Origin: Chondrinema litorale
GTDB lineage: Bacteria > Bacteroidota > Bacteroidia > Cytophagales > Flammeovirgaceae
Assembly: GCF_026250525.1 (NCBI RefSeq)
Contig: NZ_CP111064.1
Location: 1 to 64,000 of the forward strand
Direction: 5' to 3'
Length of the DNA stretch: 64,000 nucleotides
The notes under the pieces: model-generated
What the model was told of the DNA's origin: nothing
The model's database searches: none
Seen by the model: the letters and a program-made list of their open reading frames with translations, nothing else
Part shown: piece by piece, positions 1 through 8,136 of the stretch
How positions within the stretch are numbered: the first letter of the stretch is position 1
How the letters are laid out: the number at the start of each line of letters is the position of its first letter
Program-made: the position numbers and the translations under genes

Positions 1-40
1 TTATATAATATATTGGGAAAAACGAATTTAAAAACATTAA

Positions 41-1632
41 AATATTTGCTTTTACCTTAGAGTTCGAGCAGAGATCATCATTCAATATACAAGAGAGGGT
101 AAAAGTCAGCGTCAAATATCAGCAGCTTTAGGCATAAGTAGAAGAACAGTTAAAAAATATATATTGCTATATGACAAGCAGCAAGCTTTGTTAGCGAACA
201 ATAGAAAATCAATCAAGGAGCAAGATACTTCATGCCTAAGAGATTATTTGAGTAGCCCCCCAAAATATAATTGTCCAAAACGGCCTAAAAAAGCATTAAC
301 TATAGAAGTACAACAAGAAATTGATTATCTGCTAGATCTTAATGCCACAAAGCGTAAAGAGGGATTGCATAAGCAAGTACTTAAAAAATGCGATATACTT
401 TCTTACTTACAGCAAAAAGGTTATAAAATCGGTTATACCACGGTTTGTGGCTACATTAAACAGAAGCAGAAAAGAAATAAAGAAGCATTTATTCGGCAAA
501 AATATGCACCTGCAACAAGCTGTGAGTTTGACTGGGGAGAAGCCAAATTACTTATAGCAGGAAAGCGAAAGGTGCTACAACTAGCTGTTTTTACTTCCAG
601 CTACAGTAACTACCGTTTTGCCTACTTGTATCATCGTCAAGATACCTTAGCATTTATGGATGCCCATGTAAAATTTTTTGAACATACTGCTGGAGTATAC
701 CATCAAATGGTTTATGATAATATGCGGATAGTAGTAGCCCGATTCATAGGTAAGAATGAAGCGGCTGCAAGCAAGGAGCCTACACAAGCTCTATGTAACT
801 TAAAAGCTCATTATCGCTTTACTCATAGGTTTTGTAATGCAGGTCGTGGTAATGAAAAAGGTCTCCGAGACCCGGACATGTAGAGCGAAGTGTGGAATAT
901 ATTAGAAGAAAAGCTTTTAGTATTCATGATGAATTTAGTTGTATTGAAATGGCTCAGCAACATTTAACAGAAGTGGTTCAACAGCTCAATCAAATTAAGC
1001 AACAAAATACTGATACATCTGCACAATCTCTTTTTGAAAAAGAAAAACCTTTTCTTTGGTCAGTTGCTAATACCTCTTTTGCTAGCTATATAGTGGAGCA
1101 ACTTAGAGTGGATAAGTATGCAACATTTAGTTATCGCGGTAACCGGTACTCAGTGCCAGATTACCTTGTAGGAGAGTTTGTAGACGTAAAAATTGCTAGT
1201 GAAACATTAACTGCCTATTATCAGGATACATTGTTATGTACTCATGCACGTAATTATGGGAATCACCAATGGGTTATACAACTAGATCATTACTTATCTA
1301 CTTTTCATAAAAAACCATCAGCCCTCCCACAGAGCGAAGCATTTTATCAAAGCGCTCCGTTCCTAAGGCAACTATATACTACTCATTTTACTGAATCAGC
1401 TAGAGATTTTGTAGAGCTTTTATTGCATTGTCAGCAGCATCAGGTTGGAGTGGATCGGTTACGGGAGGCCTATCAACATTTATTAAAGGTATGTCCTACC
1501 AGTGTCAACACAGAAAAATTAGTGGCTATACTAGGCAATAAACCTATTGATCAAACTCAAAAAAAAGAACAACAAGATCAAATAGCTATTGCCTCTATTA
1601 AACACCTACAAGCTCTTTCTAATTTAATTTAA
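41..1632 (+). pseudogene. istA: IS21-family transposase IstA, frame broken by a 14-nt insertion
   Basis: The reading frame opens at 41 (after TAA at 38-40) with an N-terminal helix-turn-helix (GKSQRQISAALGISRRTVKK, about 98-157). A DDE integrase core follows, with the acidic motifs FDWGE (about 530), YDNMR (about 715) and NEKG...HVERSVEYIRRKAF (from about 851). No ATG, GTG or TTG starts the frame before the helix-turn-helix; the first candidate is a TTG at 164, which would lose that domain, so the true start is unclear. The frame ends at 881-883 because of 14 extra nt around 862-876; without them it runs to 1632 and gives about 484 aa from 164. The insertion lies just before the HVE residues, where the last catalytic Glu is expected. 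Confidence 0.85.
862..875 (+). other. 14-nt insertion in istA
   Basis: TCTCCGAGACCCGG splits a codon of the conserved run NEKG|HVERS. Its removal joins AAA GGA CAT GTA GAG and restores the frame; a register shifted by one base (863-876) works equally well. It lies in the 13-nt dyad GGTCTCCGAGACC (860-872) and is far more GC-rich than its surroundings. Same length as the inserts in istB and in the IS427-type transposase of this window. Confidence 0.8.
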
Positions 1633-1639
1633 GCTAATT

Positions 1640-2418
1640 ATGAAAATAGATGTAAAAGAACAAATTATCAAATATGGGAAAGAACTTCACCTTCCAATCT
1701 TCCGTCAGATGTTTGATGACTATGCTAGACAAGCTGCTAAAGAAACATTGAGTTATGAGGAGTATCTATTGATGCTTATGGAAGCTGAGTTTGACAACAG
1801 GATAGAAAATCGTAAAAAAGCTTATATCAGACAGGCTGGTTTTCCACAGAAACACTATTTGCATGAGTTGGAAAGAGCACTTTTACCTAAACCAGCTATA
1901 CAAAAACTTCCAGAATTAGAACGATTAGACTTTATCCAAGAAGGAAGAAACTTAGTATTAGCTGGTAATCCTGGAACAGGGAAGACTCATATTGCTACAG
2001 GATTGGGTATTAAAGCTTGCCAACAAGGCTTTAAAGTTCTATTTGTTACTGTACCTCGTCTACTCACACAATTACGTGAATCACACACAGAACGCACTTT
2101 GAGGCAAACTGAAAGTAGGTTCGAAAAATAAGATGTCGCCGGCTAGGCTTAGTAATATGTGATGAATTTGGATATGTATCTTTCGACAAGCAAGGTGCTG
2201 AAATGTTATTTACTCATCTATCTTTGAGAGCTGGAAGAAAGTCTACTATCATCACAACGAACCTATCTTTTGATCGATGGAATGAGCTGTTTGGTGATCC
2301 TGTATTAACGACTGCATTAGTAGATAGGCTTACCCATAAAGCACATATCATCAATATGAGTGGTGAATCTTATAGATTAAGACAAACCAAGGAGTTAATA
2401 GACAAAAACAATAAATGA
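1640..2418 (+). pseudogene. istB: IS21-family helper ATPase IstB, frame broken by a 14-nt insertion
   Basis: IstB is the AAA+ partner that selects and prepares target DNA for IstA. A Walker A motif (GNPGTGKTH, about 1969-1992) is visible, and a Walker B-like segment (LVICDEFGY) follows from about 2149. The frame stops at TAA 2129-2131 directly after RFEK. Leaving out 2129-2142 continues it as KLGLVICDEFGYVSF to 2418, giving 254 aa, the usual IstB length. No other lesion is apparent. The insertion sits just upstream of Walker B. A downstream restart at 2203 would make only a C-terminal fragment without nucleotide-binding motifs. Confidence 0.85.
2129..2142 (+). other. 14-nt insertion in istB
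   Basis: TAAGATGTCGCCGG follows the AAA codon at 2126-2128 and begins with an in-frame stop. Removing it restores an uninterrupted 254-aa IstB. A GCCGGC palindrome covers 2138-2143, and TAAG (2129) with CTTA (2148) could pair around it. Confidence 0.8.
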
Positions 2419-2450
2419 AAAATAAACATCCCAATGTCAGAGCACCGAGT

Positions 2451-2492
2451 TCAAGAGTAAACAGACAAGGATCCTTGTCTGTTTACTCTTGA
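2451..2492. repeat. Perfect 42-bp palindrome without a spacer
   Basis: The left arm 2451-2471 is the exact reverse complement of 2472-2492, centred on GGATCC. It begins 33 nt after the istB stop and lies inside the IS21 right end. It could act as a terminator or outward-transcription block for the IS. Perfect palindromes of this size with no loop are rare because replication tends to delete them. Confidence 0.9.
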
Positions 2493-2560
2493 TAAATAAC
2501 TTTAAATGGTATACTTTTAAACTGAAACGCTGGTACACTTTTCAAGTGAAATAAACAGAA

Positions 2561-2799
2561 ATACCATCTAGTATTACAACCAAAAGAAGAACCTACATGA
2601 ATATCATAATCATAGTAACTTGCGCAACTATATAAATTACAACTGTACCCTACTACTATACCTTCTACAATAAAACATGCATATAATCCCTATTTATGTT
2701 ATGTAAAAACTTTCTCTAACCCCTTCCCTACTCCTCTAAAATTCTATTCTCCCTCTACCTGCCTTTTAAAAATTTTTAGCCACCTCTACAACCTATTTT
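2561..2799. other. Intergenic, nothing recognised
   Basis: AT-rich DNA between the IS21 right end and the decayed antirepressor copy. No open frame, repeat or hairpin of note was seen. Confidence 0.5.
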
Positions 2800-3103
2800 C
2801 TATGGTCAAAACCACCGATTCCTGTAAATTTCAAACCATCCAAATTTTATTTGGGAGTAAAAATTGCTTTCTCTCATAAAAAGATTGACTCGCAAATATG
2901 AAACAAATAAAATGTACCTGGATCATTTAGTAAATACTAAGTAGTCACATCATTTTTTAGAGTTTTAAGTACTTGACTCCCTCAGAAGGCAAAAAATCTA
3001 GCATTATAATGAAAAAAAACTTTACCCCCGTTTCGGGGAAAAGTACTATAGGCTGTCCATCTAAGGATTATAATGTATCACTTAACATGGCAAAACAGCC
3101 TTG
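2800..3103 (+). pseudogene. Decayed copy of the AntA-type antirepressor gene
   Basis: This stretch aligns along its length with 4346-4665, including about 100 nt of upstream DNA (shared TTTGGGAGTAAAAATTGCT) and the start of the coding region (ATG at about 2898). The segments coding for FTPxSGKST and SMAKQ are still recognisable, but internal stops and indels break the frame and the C-terminal two thirds are missing. It is in the same orientation as the intact copy and lies on the other side of the isomerase gene, so an old direct duplication is likely. Confidence 0.75.
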
Positions 3104-3166
3104 AATTTAATAATGCAGTAAAGGGAAAAACAAAGATGTTCTCCCCTTCTCAAATATATTCTGAAT

Positions 3167-4195
3167 TTAGATTTGGGTAAAAACTTTCTCAAGCAATGCT
3201 TTCGTAGCTTTTATACCTTCGTCTTCTGATAGGCCGGTACCTTCATACTCGATGCCTACATAACCTTCAAAACCAGCATCTTTTACAATTTTCATAATTC
3301 TAAAATAATCAGAATGTACTTCATTACCTTCTGCATCAAAATCGTGGGTTTTGGCACTTACACCTTTGGCATAAGGCATAAGTTCTGCTATCCCTTTGTA
3401 ACGATCATATTCTTCGGCACAACCATCAGCAGTTCTCTCTATGCAAAAATTTCCGAAATCTGGCAAAGTGCCAACATTGTCCATCCCTACGTTCTGCATT
3501 ACACCTGCTAACCAAGCTCCATTAGATGAATAACCCCCGTGATTTTCTACTAAAATGTTTATCCCTTTTGACGCGCCATATTCTCCTAATTTACTCAATC
3601 CATCTACAGCATTTGCAGCTACTTCTTCTGGAGTGCCCTCTCCTGCTGCATTCACTCTTATGGATTTAGCACCTAAAAACTTGGCAACTTCAACCCACTT
3701 GTAATGGTTTTCTACTGCTTGCATCCTTGCTGTAGAATCTGCATCGCCTAAATTACCCAATGCATCACACATGATCAATCCAACAGAAACACCTGCATCA
3801 TCACATTTTTTTTTGAAAGCCTCCCAATATGCCTGATCGTTTGCTTTACCATAGTAAAAGGTATTCACCAACTCAATAGTATTAACTCCATAACTAGCTG
3901 CGATACTTGGAAAATTGTCTGGATTTAAATCACCTTGCAAAAGCTCTTCTGGAGCTTCTTGTAACATTTTACCAAAGGCTGCCCAATCGCCATTAAGTGA
4001 AGGCCCGAAAAATGATTTGTGTAAAGACCACTGAGCCAACGATATCTTAAACGGCTGCTTTTCAGCTTCTACCTCATTTTCCTCAGTACTTGTTTCAGTT
4101 GTATTTTGTTTTTCTGTACTGCACGAAGCTAACTGCATAGCCACTAAAATCAAAATAAATAATCTCAAAGTAATATACTTCATTTTCAAAATCAT
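3167..4195 (-). CDS. Sugar phosphate isomerase/epimerase-like lipoprotein (TIM barrel)
   Basis: The 342-aa product has a lipoprotein signal peptide ending in a lipobox-like LASC (residues 23-26) and an acidic linker. A xylose isomerase-like TIM barrel (AP_endonuc_2 type) follows, with characteristic segments such as NILVENHGG, GTLPDFGNF and GYVGIEYEG carrying the acidic and His residues expected to bind a divalent metal. Related Bacteroidota proteins are exported sugar isomerases or epimerases of unknown exact substrate; no sugar-utilisation gene lies nearby to narrow this down. The start may be the second ATG (4183), which gives a more usual signal peptide. The gene stands alone and lies between the decayed and intact copies of the antirepressor gene. 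Confidence 0.8.
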   Translation of the reverse strand: MILKMKYITLRLFILILVAMQLASCSTEKQNTTETSTEENEVEAEKQPFKISLAQWSLHKSFFGPSLNGDWAAFGKMLQEAPEELLQGDLNPDNFPSIAASYGVNTIELVNTFYYGKANDQAYWEAFKKKCDDAGVSVGLIMCDALGNLGDADSTARMQAVENHYKWVEVAKFLGAKSIRVNAAGEGTPEEVAANAVDGLSKLGEYGASKGINILVENHGGYSSNGAWLAGVMQNVGMDNVGTLPDFGNFCIERTADGCAEEYDRYKGIAELMPYAKGVSAKTHDFDAEGNEVHSDYFRIMKIVKDAGFEGYVGIEYEGTGLSEDEGIKATKALLEKVFTQI

Positions 4196-4447
4196 CTTTT
4201 ATGTTTATCAATTGCAAATGTGAATTTATAGATTAAAGAGCTAATTGAAAAAGGTTGAAATAATCTTATCTAAAAATTCTGGCTTTCCTTTAAGCTGTTT
4301 TTTTTAAGGCTATAGAGGGCAAATCTTAGTAAGCCTAAAAACCTCTATAATCAAAACCACCAATCCCTGTAACATTCATCCCATCCAAATTTTATTTGGG
4401 AGTAAAAATTGCTTACCTTTCCTTTGTAAAAAGAATCGATTGCAAAT

Positions 4448-5107
4448 ATGGAATTAATAAAAATATATCAAGGGAATTTAGTAAGTGCGAAGGAGTTGCA
4501 TGCATTTTTGGGAGTTGGTAGAGACTTTAGTACTTGGTTCTCTCAGCGGGTAAAAAGATATAGCTTTATAGAGAAAAAAGACTTTACCCCCATTTCGGGG
4601 AAAAGTACTGGAGGGCGTCCATCTAAAGATTATGCAGTAACACTCAGCATGGCAAAACAGCTTGCTATGGTGGAGAATAACGATAATGGAAGGGCTGCAA
4701 GGGAGTATTTTATTCAGGCTGAGGAGGCGCTTAAAGCTCTCGCAAAAAACAAACGATTCGAAACCTTTACCAAACTAGAAACCACCAAAGAAAAGTTTAA
4801 AAACACCCTTTTAGACAAAGGCCTCACTGAAGAAGATTACATTGAAATTGATGCTGCTGGTCGTAAAGTATTTTTAAATGGCAAAGAAATTCCGGATGAG
4901 CAACTAGAAACCATATTACTATCTGCAAGGGATTTTGCTACCAACATGACACAATACGATATGCTCAAAGATGGCCTTAATCTCTATGATGATATCGAAG
5001 CATCAAACAAACAAAACCATACAGTGGTGAGAAAAACCTTGCTTGATAAAGGCATTGAACCTGAAAACCTGCCAGCAAGAGATGATATTAAAAAGCTGAA
5101 AGAGTAA
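4448..5107 (+). CDS. AntA-type antirepressor fused to a DinD-like C-terminus
   Basis: Residues 1 to about 95 (SAKELHAFLGVGRDFSTWF, KDFTPISGKSTGGRPSKDY, AREYFIQAEEAL) form a clear AntA/AntB antirepressor domain, known from phages and mobile elements. The C-terminal half (AGRKVFLNGKEIP, NHTVVRKTLLDKGIEPENLP, DDIKKLKE) resembles the end of DinD-type proteins linked to the DNA-damage response. The 219-aa protein is complete. A role in induction or derepression of an element is inferred from the domains. It stands alone with about 250 nt of DNA on each side. A broken duplicate lies at 2800-3103. Confidence 0.8.
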   Translation: MELIKIYQGNLVSAKELHAFLGVGRDFSTWFSQRVKRYSFIEKKDFTPISGKSTGGRPSKDYAVTLSMAKQLAMVENNDNGRAAREYFIQAEEALKALAKNKRFETFTKLETTKEKFKNTLLDKGLTEEDYIEIDAAGRKVFLNGKEIPDEQLETILLSARDFATNMTQYDMLKDGLNLYDDIEASNKQNHTVVRKTLLDKGIEPENLPARDDIKKLKE

Positions 5108-5371
5108 ACAGTAAGCTCATCATATCAGCCTGATAGTTAATGGCACCGATCACGAGTAAAGCAAACAAGATTTGTCATATGGTGTCTTTGGGTTTTGCAA
5201 TACAAAAAATATTAACAAAGATCGGTTTTGGTCTTACTACACAACAGTAGTTCGGCATAAACGCTAAAGCCTCAACACAGTCCTTTTATTCCGCGTGCTC
5301 TGTTGTTTTAAGTAATCCGCTACAACCGAAAGACTGGTCAAATTATTTGTTTCATTCAAAACCTAAAGACC

Positions 5372-5836
5372 ATGTCTAAAATCAAATTTGATGCTTTACA
5401 AATTCCCGAAATCAAAATCAGTTATTCAGCCAAAATTCCGGCTAGCCAGAGACCTAAAGTCAATACATCTGCTCAAGCAGCAGCGCTTTTCAGAAACCAT
5501 TGGGATAAAGATCAGCTAGGTTTTGTTGAAAGTTTTAAAGTAATGTTGTTTAATAGAGCAAATCGAGTTTTAGGTATTTATACAGCATCTATTGGTGGCA
5601 TATCTGGCACAGTGGCCGATCCAAAATTGATATTTGCTACAGCGCTCAAGTCTGCGAGTTGTGGAATCCTGCTTTGCCATAACCACCCATCTGGGAACTT
5701 AGCTCCAAGTCAGGCAGATATTAACCTTACCAAAAAGATAAAAGAAGCAGGCAAATTATTAGATATTGCCGTTTTAGATCATATAATCTTAACAGAAGAA
5801 AATTATTTTAGTTTTCAAGATAACGGATACTTTTAA
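5372..5836 (+). CDS. radC: RadC-type JAB-domain protein
   Basis: The 154-aa product contains the metal-binding JAMM signature of the RadC/JAB family: CHNHPSGN at residues 108-115 followed by an Asp-containing helix (SQADINLTKKIKEAG) and LDHIILT. It lacks the N-terminal helix-hairpin-helix of chromosomal RadC, as is usual for short versions on plasmids and genomic islands. Despite the historic name, a repair role is not established. The 264 nt upstream carry no recognised gene, and a strong terminator follows directly. ATG start at 5372. Confidence 0.88.
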   Translation: MSKIKFDALQIPEIKISYSAKIPASQRPKVNTSAQAAALFRNHWDKDQLGFVESFKVMLFNRANRVLGIYTASIGGISGTVADPKLIFATALKSASCGILLCHNHPSGNLAPSQADINLTKKIKEAGKLLDIAVLDHIILTEENYFSFQDNGYF

Positions 5837-5841
5837 CTAAA

Positions 5842-5863
5842 AAAGCCAGTTAAAACTGGCTTT
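5842..5863 (+). terminator. Intrinsic terminator after radC
   Basis: Ten-base arms (AAAGCCAGTT / AACTGGCTTT) with a 2-nt spacer lie 5 nt after the radC stop. An A tract on one side and a T-rich tail on the other would let it work in both directions. Confidence 0.8.
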
Positions 5864-5898
5864 AGTTCTTATTTTTAACGCTTAACCAATTAGATAAA

Positions 5899-6126
5899 AT
5901 GAAAAACTTTGATGCCCTGCCCTACGAAGAAAAAATTTATACCTTGGTGATGAACTGCTCTTTTATAAATTCCATCAACTACTACAATCAGAAAGTGGAT
6001 TTATACCACATGGGCGATTTTTTTATTGAGGTTTTCTACCATCCGGTTACATTTAAGATAGATCAAATTTGTACCGCAGACCGAAGCAGACTCCATTTGT
6101 ATTCTCCTGTTAACATTGATGACTGA
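5899..6126 (+). CDS. Conserved-looking small protein, function unknown
   Basis: 75 aa, not recognised. No signal peptide or membrane segment is visible; the sequence is rich in Tyr, Phe and Asp (for example MGDFFIEVFYHPVTFKIDQ). Its reality is supported by a second copy of the C-terminal half at 7908-8037 that keeps the reading frame except for one stop, with mainly third-position or conservative changes. The shared DNA continues about 75 nt beyond the stop codon. Such small soluble proteins are common cargo of Bacteroidota plasmids; no role can be assigned. Confidence 0.6.
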   Translation: MKNFDALPYEEKIYTLVMNCSFINSINYYNQKVDLYHMGDFFIEVFYHPVTFKIDQICTADRSRLHLYSPVNIDD

Positions 6127-6201
6127 TTTTTTAAATCGACCTCAATTGTAGTTTTAAGGGCAATTATCAGCCTTTTTTCAAAGTCTCAATAATGTAGTTT
6201 G
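6001..6201 (+). repeat. 201-bp direct repeat, copy 1
   Basis: Nearly identical to 7912-8112 in the same orientation. It covers the 3' half of the 75-aa gene and the DNA after it. The two copies bracket the pentapeptide-like gene. Confidence 0.9.
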
Positions 6202-6289
6202 AAGGTTATAAAAAGAAAAAATTAATAGCGAAAACTATAGGACGAAAATTATACTACTTTTAAGCCTGAATTAAACAAGCTATAACTGA

Positions 6290-7867
6290 ATGAACAAATA
6301 TATAATAATATTATTTTCCCTATTTTTTTATAACTATCCACTAAAAGCGCAAGAAATAAAAACCATTACTAAAGCTGATTATAAAGATTCCGTTTTTACA
6401 TCAAAAGTAGACTTTGATTCTGTAAAATTTATAGCACCTGCTAATTTTTATCATACCAAGTTTTCTTCTCAGGCTAACTTTAACAATGCTCAATTTGATT
6501 CTCTAGCTGACTTTAGAGTTGTTCAGTTTGATTCTTCTCTAACTGACTTTGCAAATGCTCATTTTTCTTCTCAGGCTAAATTTGGAGGTGTTTATTTTCC
6601 TTCTCTCGTTAACTTTAGAGAAGCTAAGTTTGACTCTCTAGCTTACTTTAGTGTTGCTTATTTTAATTCCAATGCAAATTTTATTAAAACTCAATTTTCT
6701 TCTAAGGTTGAATTTTCACAAACACATTTTGTTTCTTTAGCTAATTTTCACTTAGCTAATTTCTCGTCTCTGGCTTACTTTAGAGAAGCCATATTTGATT
6801 CGTATGCTGATTTTCGAAGAACAGATTTTTCTTCTCTAGCTGATTTCAATAAAGCCGATTTTAATAATTCAACTATATTTGGCCTTACGACTTTTGATTC
6901 TCTTGCTGACTTTAGTCAAGCTCATTTTTCTTCAGAAACTTACTTTAGTCGCTCAAGATTTTCTTCATTGGCTATATTTGATTATACAACTTTTGATTCT
7001 CTAGCTAACTTTAAAGAAGTCAATTTTGATTCTTTAGCTTACTTTCACAAAGCCAAATTTAATACTATCACTGACTTTAGCTTTGTAACTTTTAATTCTG
7101 AGGTTGACTTTCGTAGCGCTGTTTTACCTGATACTTTATATTTTAACAATGTAAAAAAAATTGAAAAGGAGATAGATTTTACTTTTAGTAGATTAGATCC
7201 CAATAAAAAAATTTGTAATATCGACTTAGTAGATACAGATATAAGTAAGATTAAGCTTAGATATAGTCGTTTCAAATTGATATTTCCTGATACCATTTAT
7301 TTATACGAACAAAAGAGTAAAGTTTATGAGCAGTTATTAAACGTACAGGACAAACACGGTTTTTTATCTGGCAAAGAGAAGTTAGATAAAGAGTACCAAG
7401 AGTTTAAGTATCTGGAAAATCCCCAGAACGATAAAAGTTGGGTGATAAAATCAGTAAATCATTTAACTAATTTTATACAAAAACATTGGTGGGATTATGG
7501 TTATAATAAAGCTAAAATCTTCTGGTGGACATTCATTTTTGTTGCTGTATTTTCTTTAATAAACTGGTTTTTATTTGATGAAATGAACGAAGGAGTATAT
7601 GAAATTTCTTATGTCTTTAGACCATATAAAAATAAAGAAAAGTATCTGTGGGTAAAATGGAATTATACTCAATATAAATTCAATATAAGCTTACAACAAG
7701 TAATACCTGCAATCATTTATACTTCATTAATATTCTTTGGATTTAGAATGAGTGTAGAACATGTAAATTATAAAAATAAAGCAGGAGTTGCGTATGTATA
7801 TTTTCAGTTTGTTTTGGGTTTAGTTTGCTTAGCCTATATTGCTAACTTTATTATTTTGAGTAGGTGA
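6290..7867 (+). CDS. Pentapeptide-repeat-like protein with C-terminal membrane domain
   Basis: The 525-aa product starts with a signal peptide (about residues 1-20). About 20 tandem units of roughly 11 residues follow to about residue 280, of the type SLADFxxAxFdS, with A/L/N-F at regular spacing as in right-handed beta-helix pentapeptide proteins. A middle region (KEKLDKEYQEFKYLENPQ) leads to a C-terminal domain with about three membrane segments (near residues 410-430, 465-490 and 503-523), which resembles the membrane part of other pentapeptide/channel-like proteins. Function is unknown. The gene is bracketed by 201-bp direct repeats and so may move or amplify as a unit. Confidence 0.8.
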   Translation: MNKYIIILFSLFFYNYPLKAQEIKTITKADYKDSVFTSKVDFDSVKFIAPANFYHTKFSSQANFNNAQFDSLADFRVVQFDSSLTDFANAHFSSQAKFGGVYFPSLVNFREAKFDSLAYFSVAYFNSNANFIKTQFSSKVEFSQTHFVSLANFHLANFSSLAYFREAIFDSYADFRRTDFSSLADFNKADFNNSTIFGLTTFDSLADFSQAHFSSETYFSRSRFSSLAIFDYTTFDSLANFKEVNFDSLAYFHKAKFNTITDFSFVTFNSEVDFRSAVLPDTLYFNNVKKIEKEIDFTFSRLDPNKKICNIDLVDTDISKIKLRYSRFKLIFPDTIYLYEQKSKVYEQLLNVQDKHGFLSGKEKLDKEYQEFKYLENPQNDKSWVIKSVNHLTNFIQKHWWDYGYNKAKIFWWTFIFVAVFSLINWFLFDEMNEGVYEISYVFRPYKNKEKYLWVKWNYTQYKFNISLQQVIPAIIYTSLIFFGFRMSVEHVNYKNKAGVAYVYFQFVLGLVCLAYIANFIILSR

Positions 7868-7907
7868 TTTGAGAAAATTTTGATACCCAAACTTACTATC
7901 TAAAAAT

Positions 7908-8037
7908 AGACTTATAGCATATAGGCGATTTTTTTATTGAGGTTTTCTACCATCCGCTTACATTTAAGATAGATCAAATTTGCACCGCAGATCGAAGCAG
8001 ACTCCATTTGTATTCTCCTATTAATATTAATGACTGA
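7908..8037 (+). pseudogene. Truncated second copy of the 75-aa gene
   Basis: The frame reads as the C-terminal half of the protein at 5899-6126 (GDFFIEVFYHP...YSPININD) with a TAG near its beginning and no start codon. It is part of the 201-bp direct repeat. Confidence 0.75.
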
Positions 8038-8112
8038 TTTATTAAATCGACCTTAATTATAGTTTTAAGGGCAATTATCTGCGTTTTTTCAAAGACTCAA
8101 TAATGTAGTTTG
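7912..8112 (+). repeat. 201-bp direct repeat, copy 2
   Basis: Matches 6001-6201 with scattered single-base differences and no length change. Together the copies define a 1,911-bp repeat-to-repeat unit that carries one gene. Confidence 0.9.
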
Positions 8113-8136
8113 GTTTGACAATAAAGAATGAAAATA

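Larger units (their letters stand above)
1..2560 (+). mobile_element. IS21-family insertion sequence (left end not certain)
   Basis: An IstA-type transposase gene is followed by an IstB-type helper ATPase gene, 7 nt apart, which is the standard IS21 organisation. Beyond istB two similar 24-nt motifs lie in tandem at 2507-2530 and 2531-2554 (both start TGGTAyACTTTT), which fits the multiple terminal repeats typical of IS21 ends, so the right end is placed near 2555-2560. The left end is at or beyond position 1. Both genes carry one 14-nt insertion; otherwise they look undamaged. Confidence 0.85.

Noticed and set aside
862..875. Translational bypass at the istA insert, with take-off GGT and landing GGA both read by glycine tRNA
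   Set aside because: Attractive for istA alone, but the istB (AAA versus CGG) and IS427 (GGC versus AGC) inserts have no matching take-off and landing codons, so it is not a common explanation.
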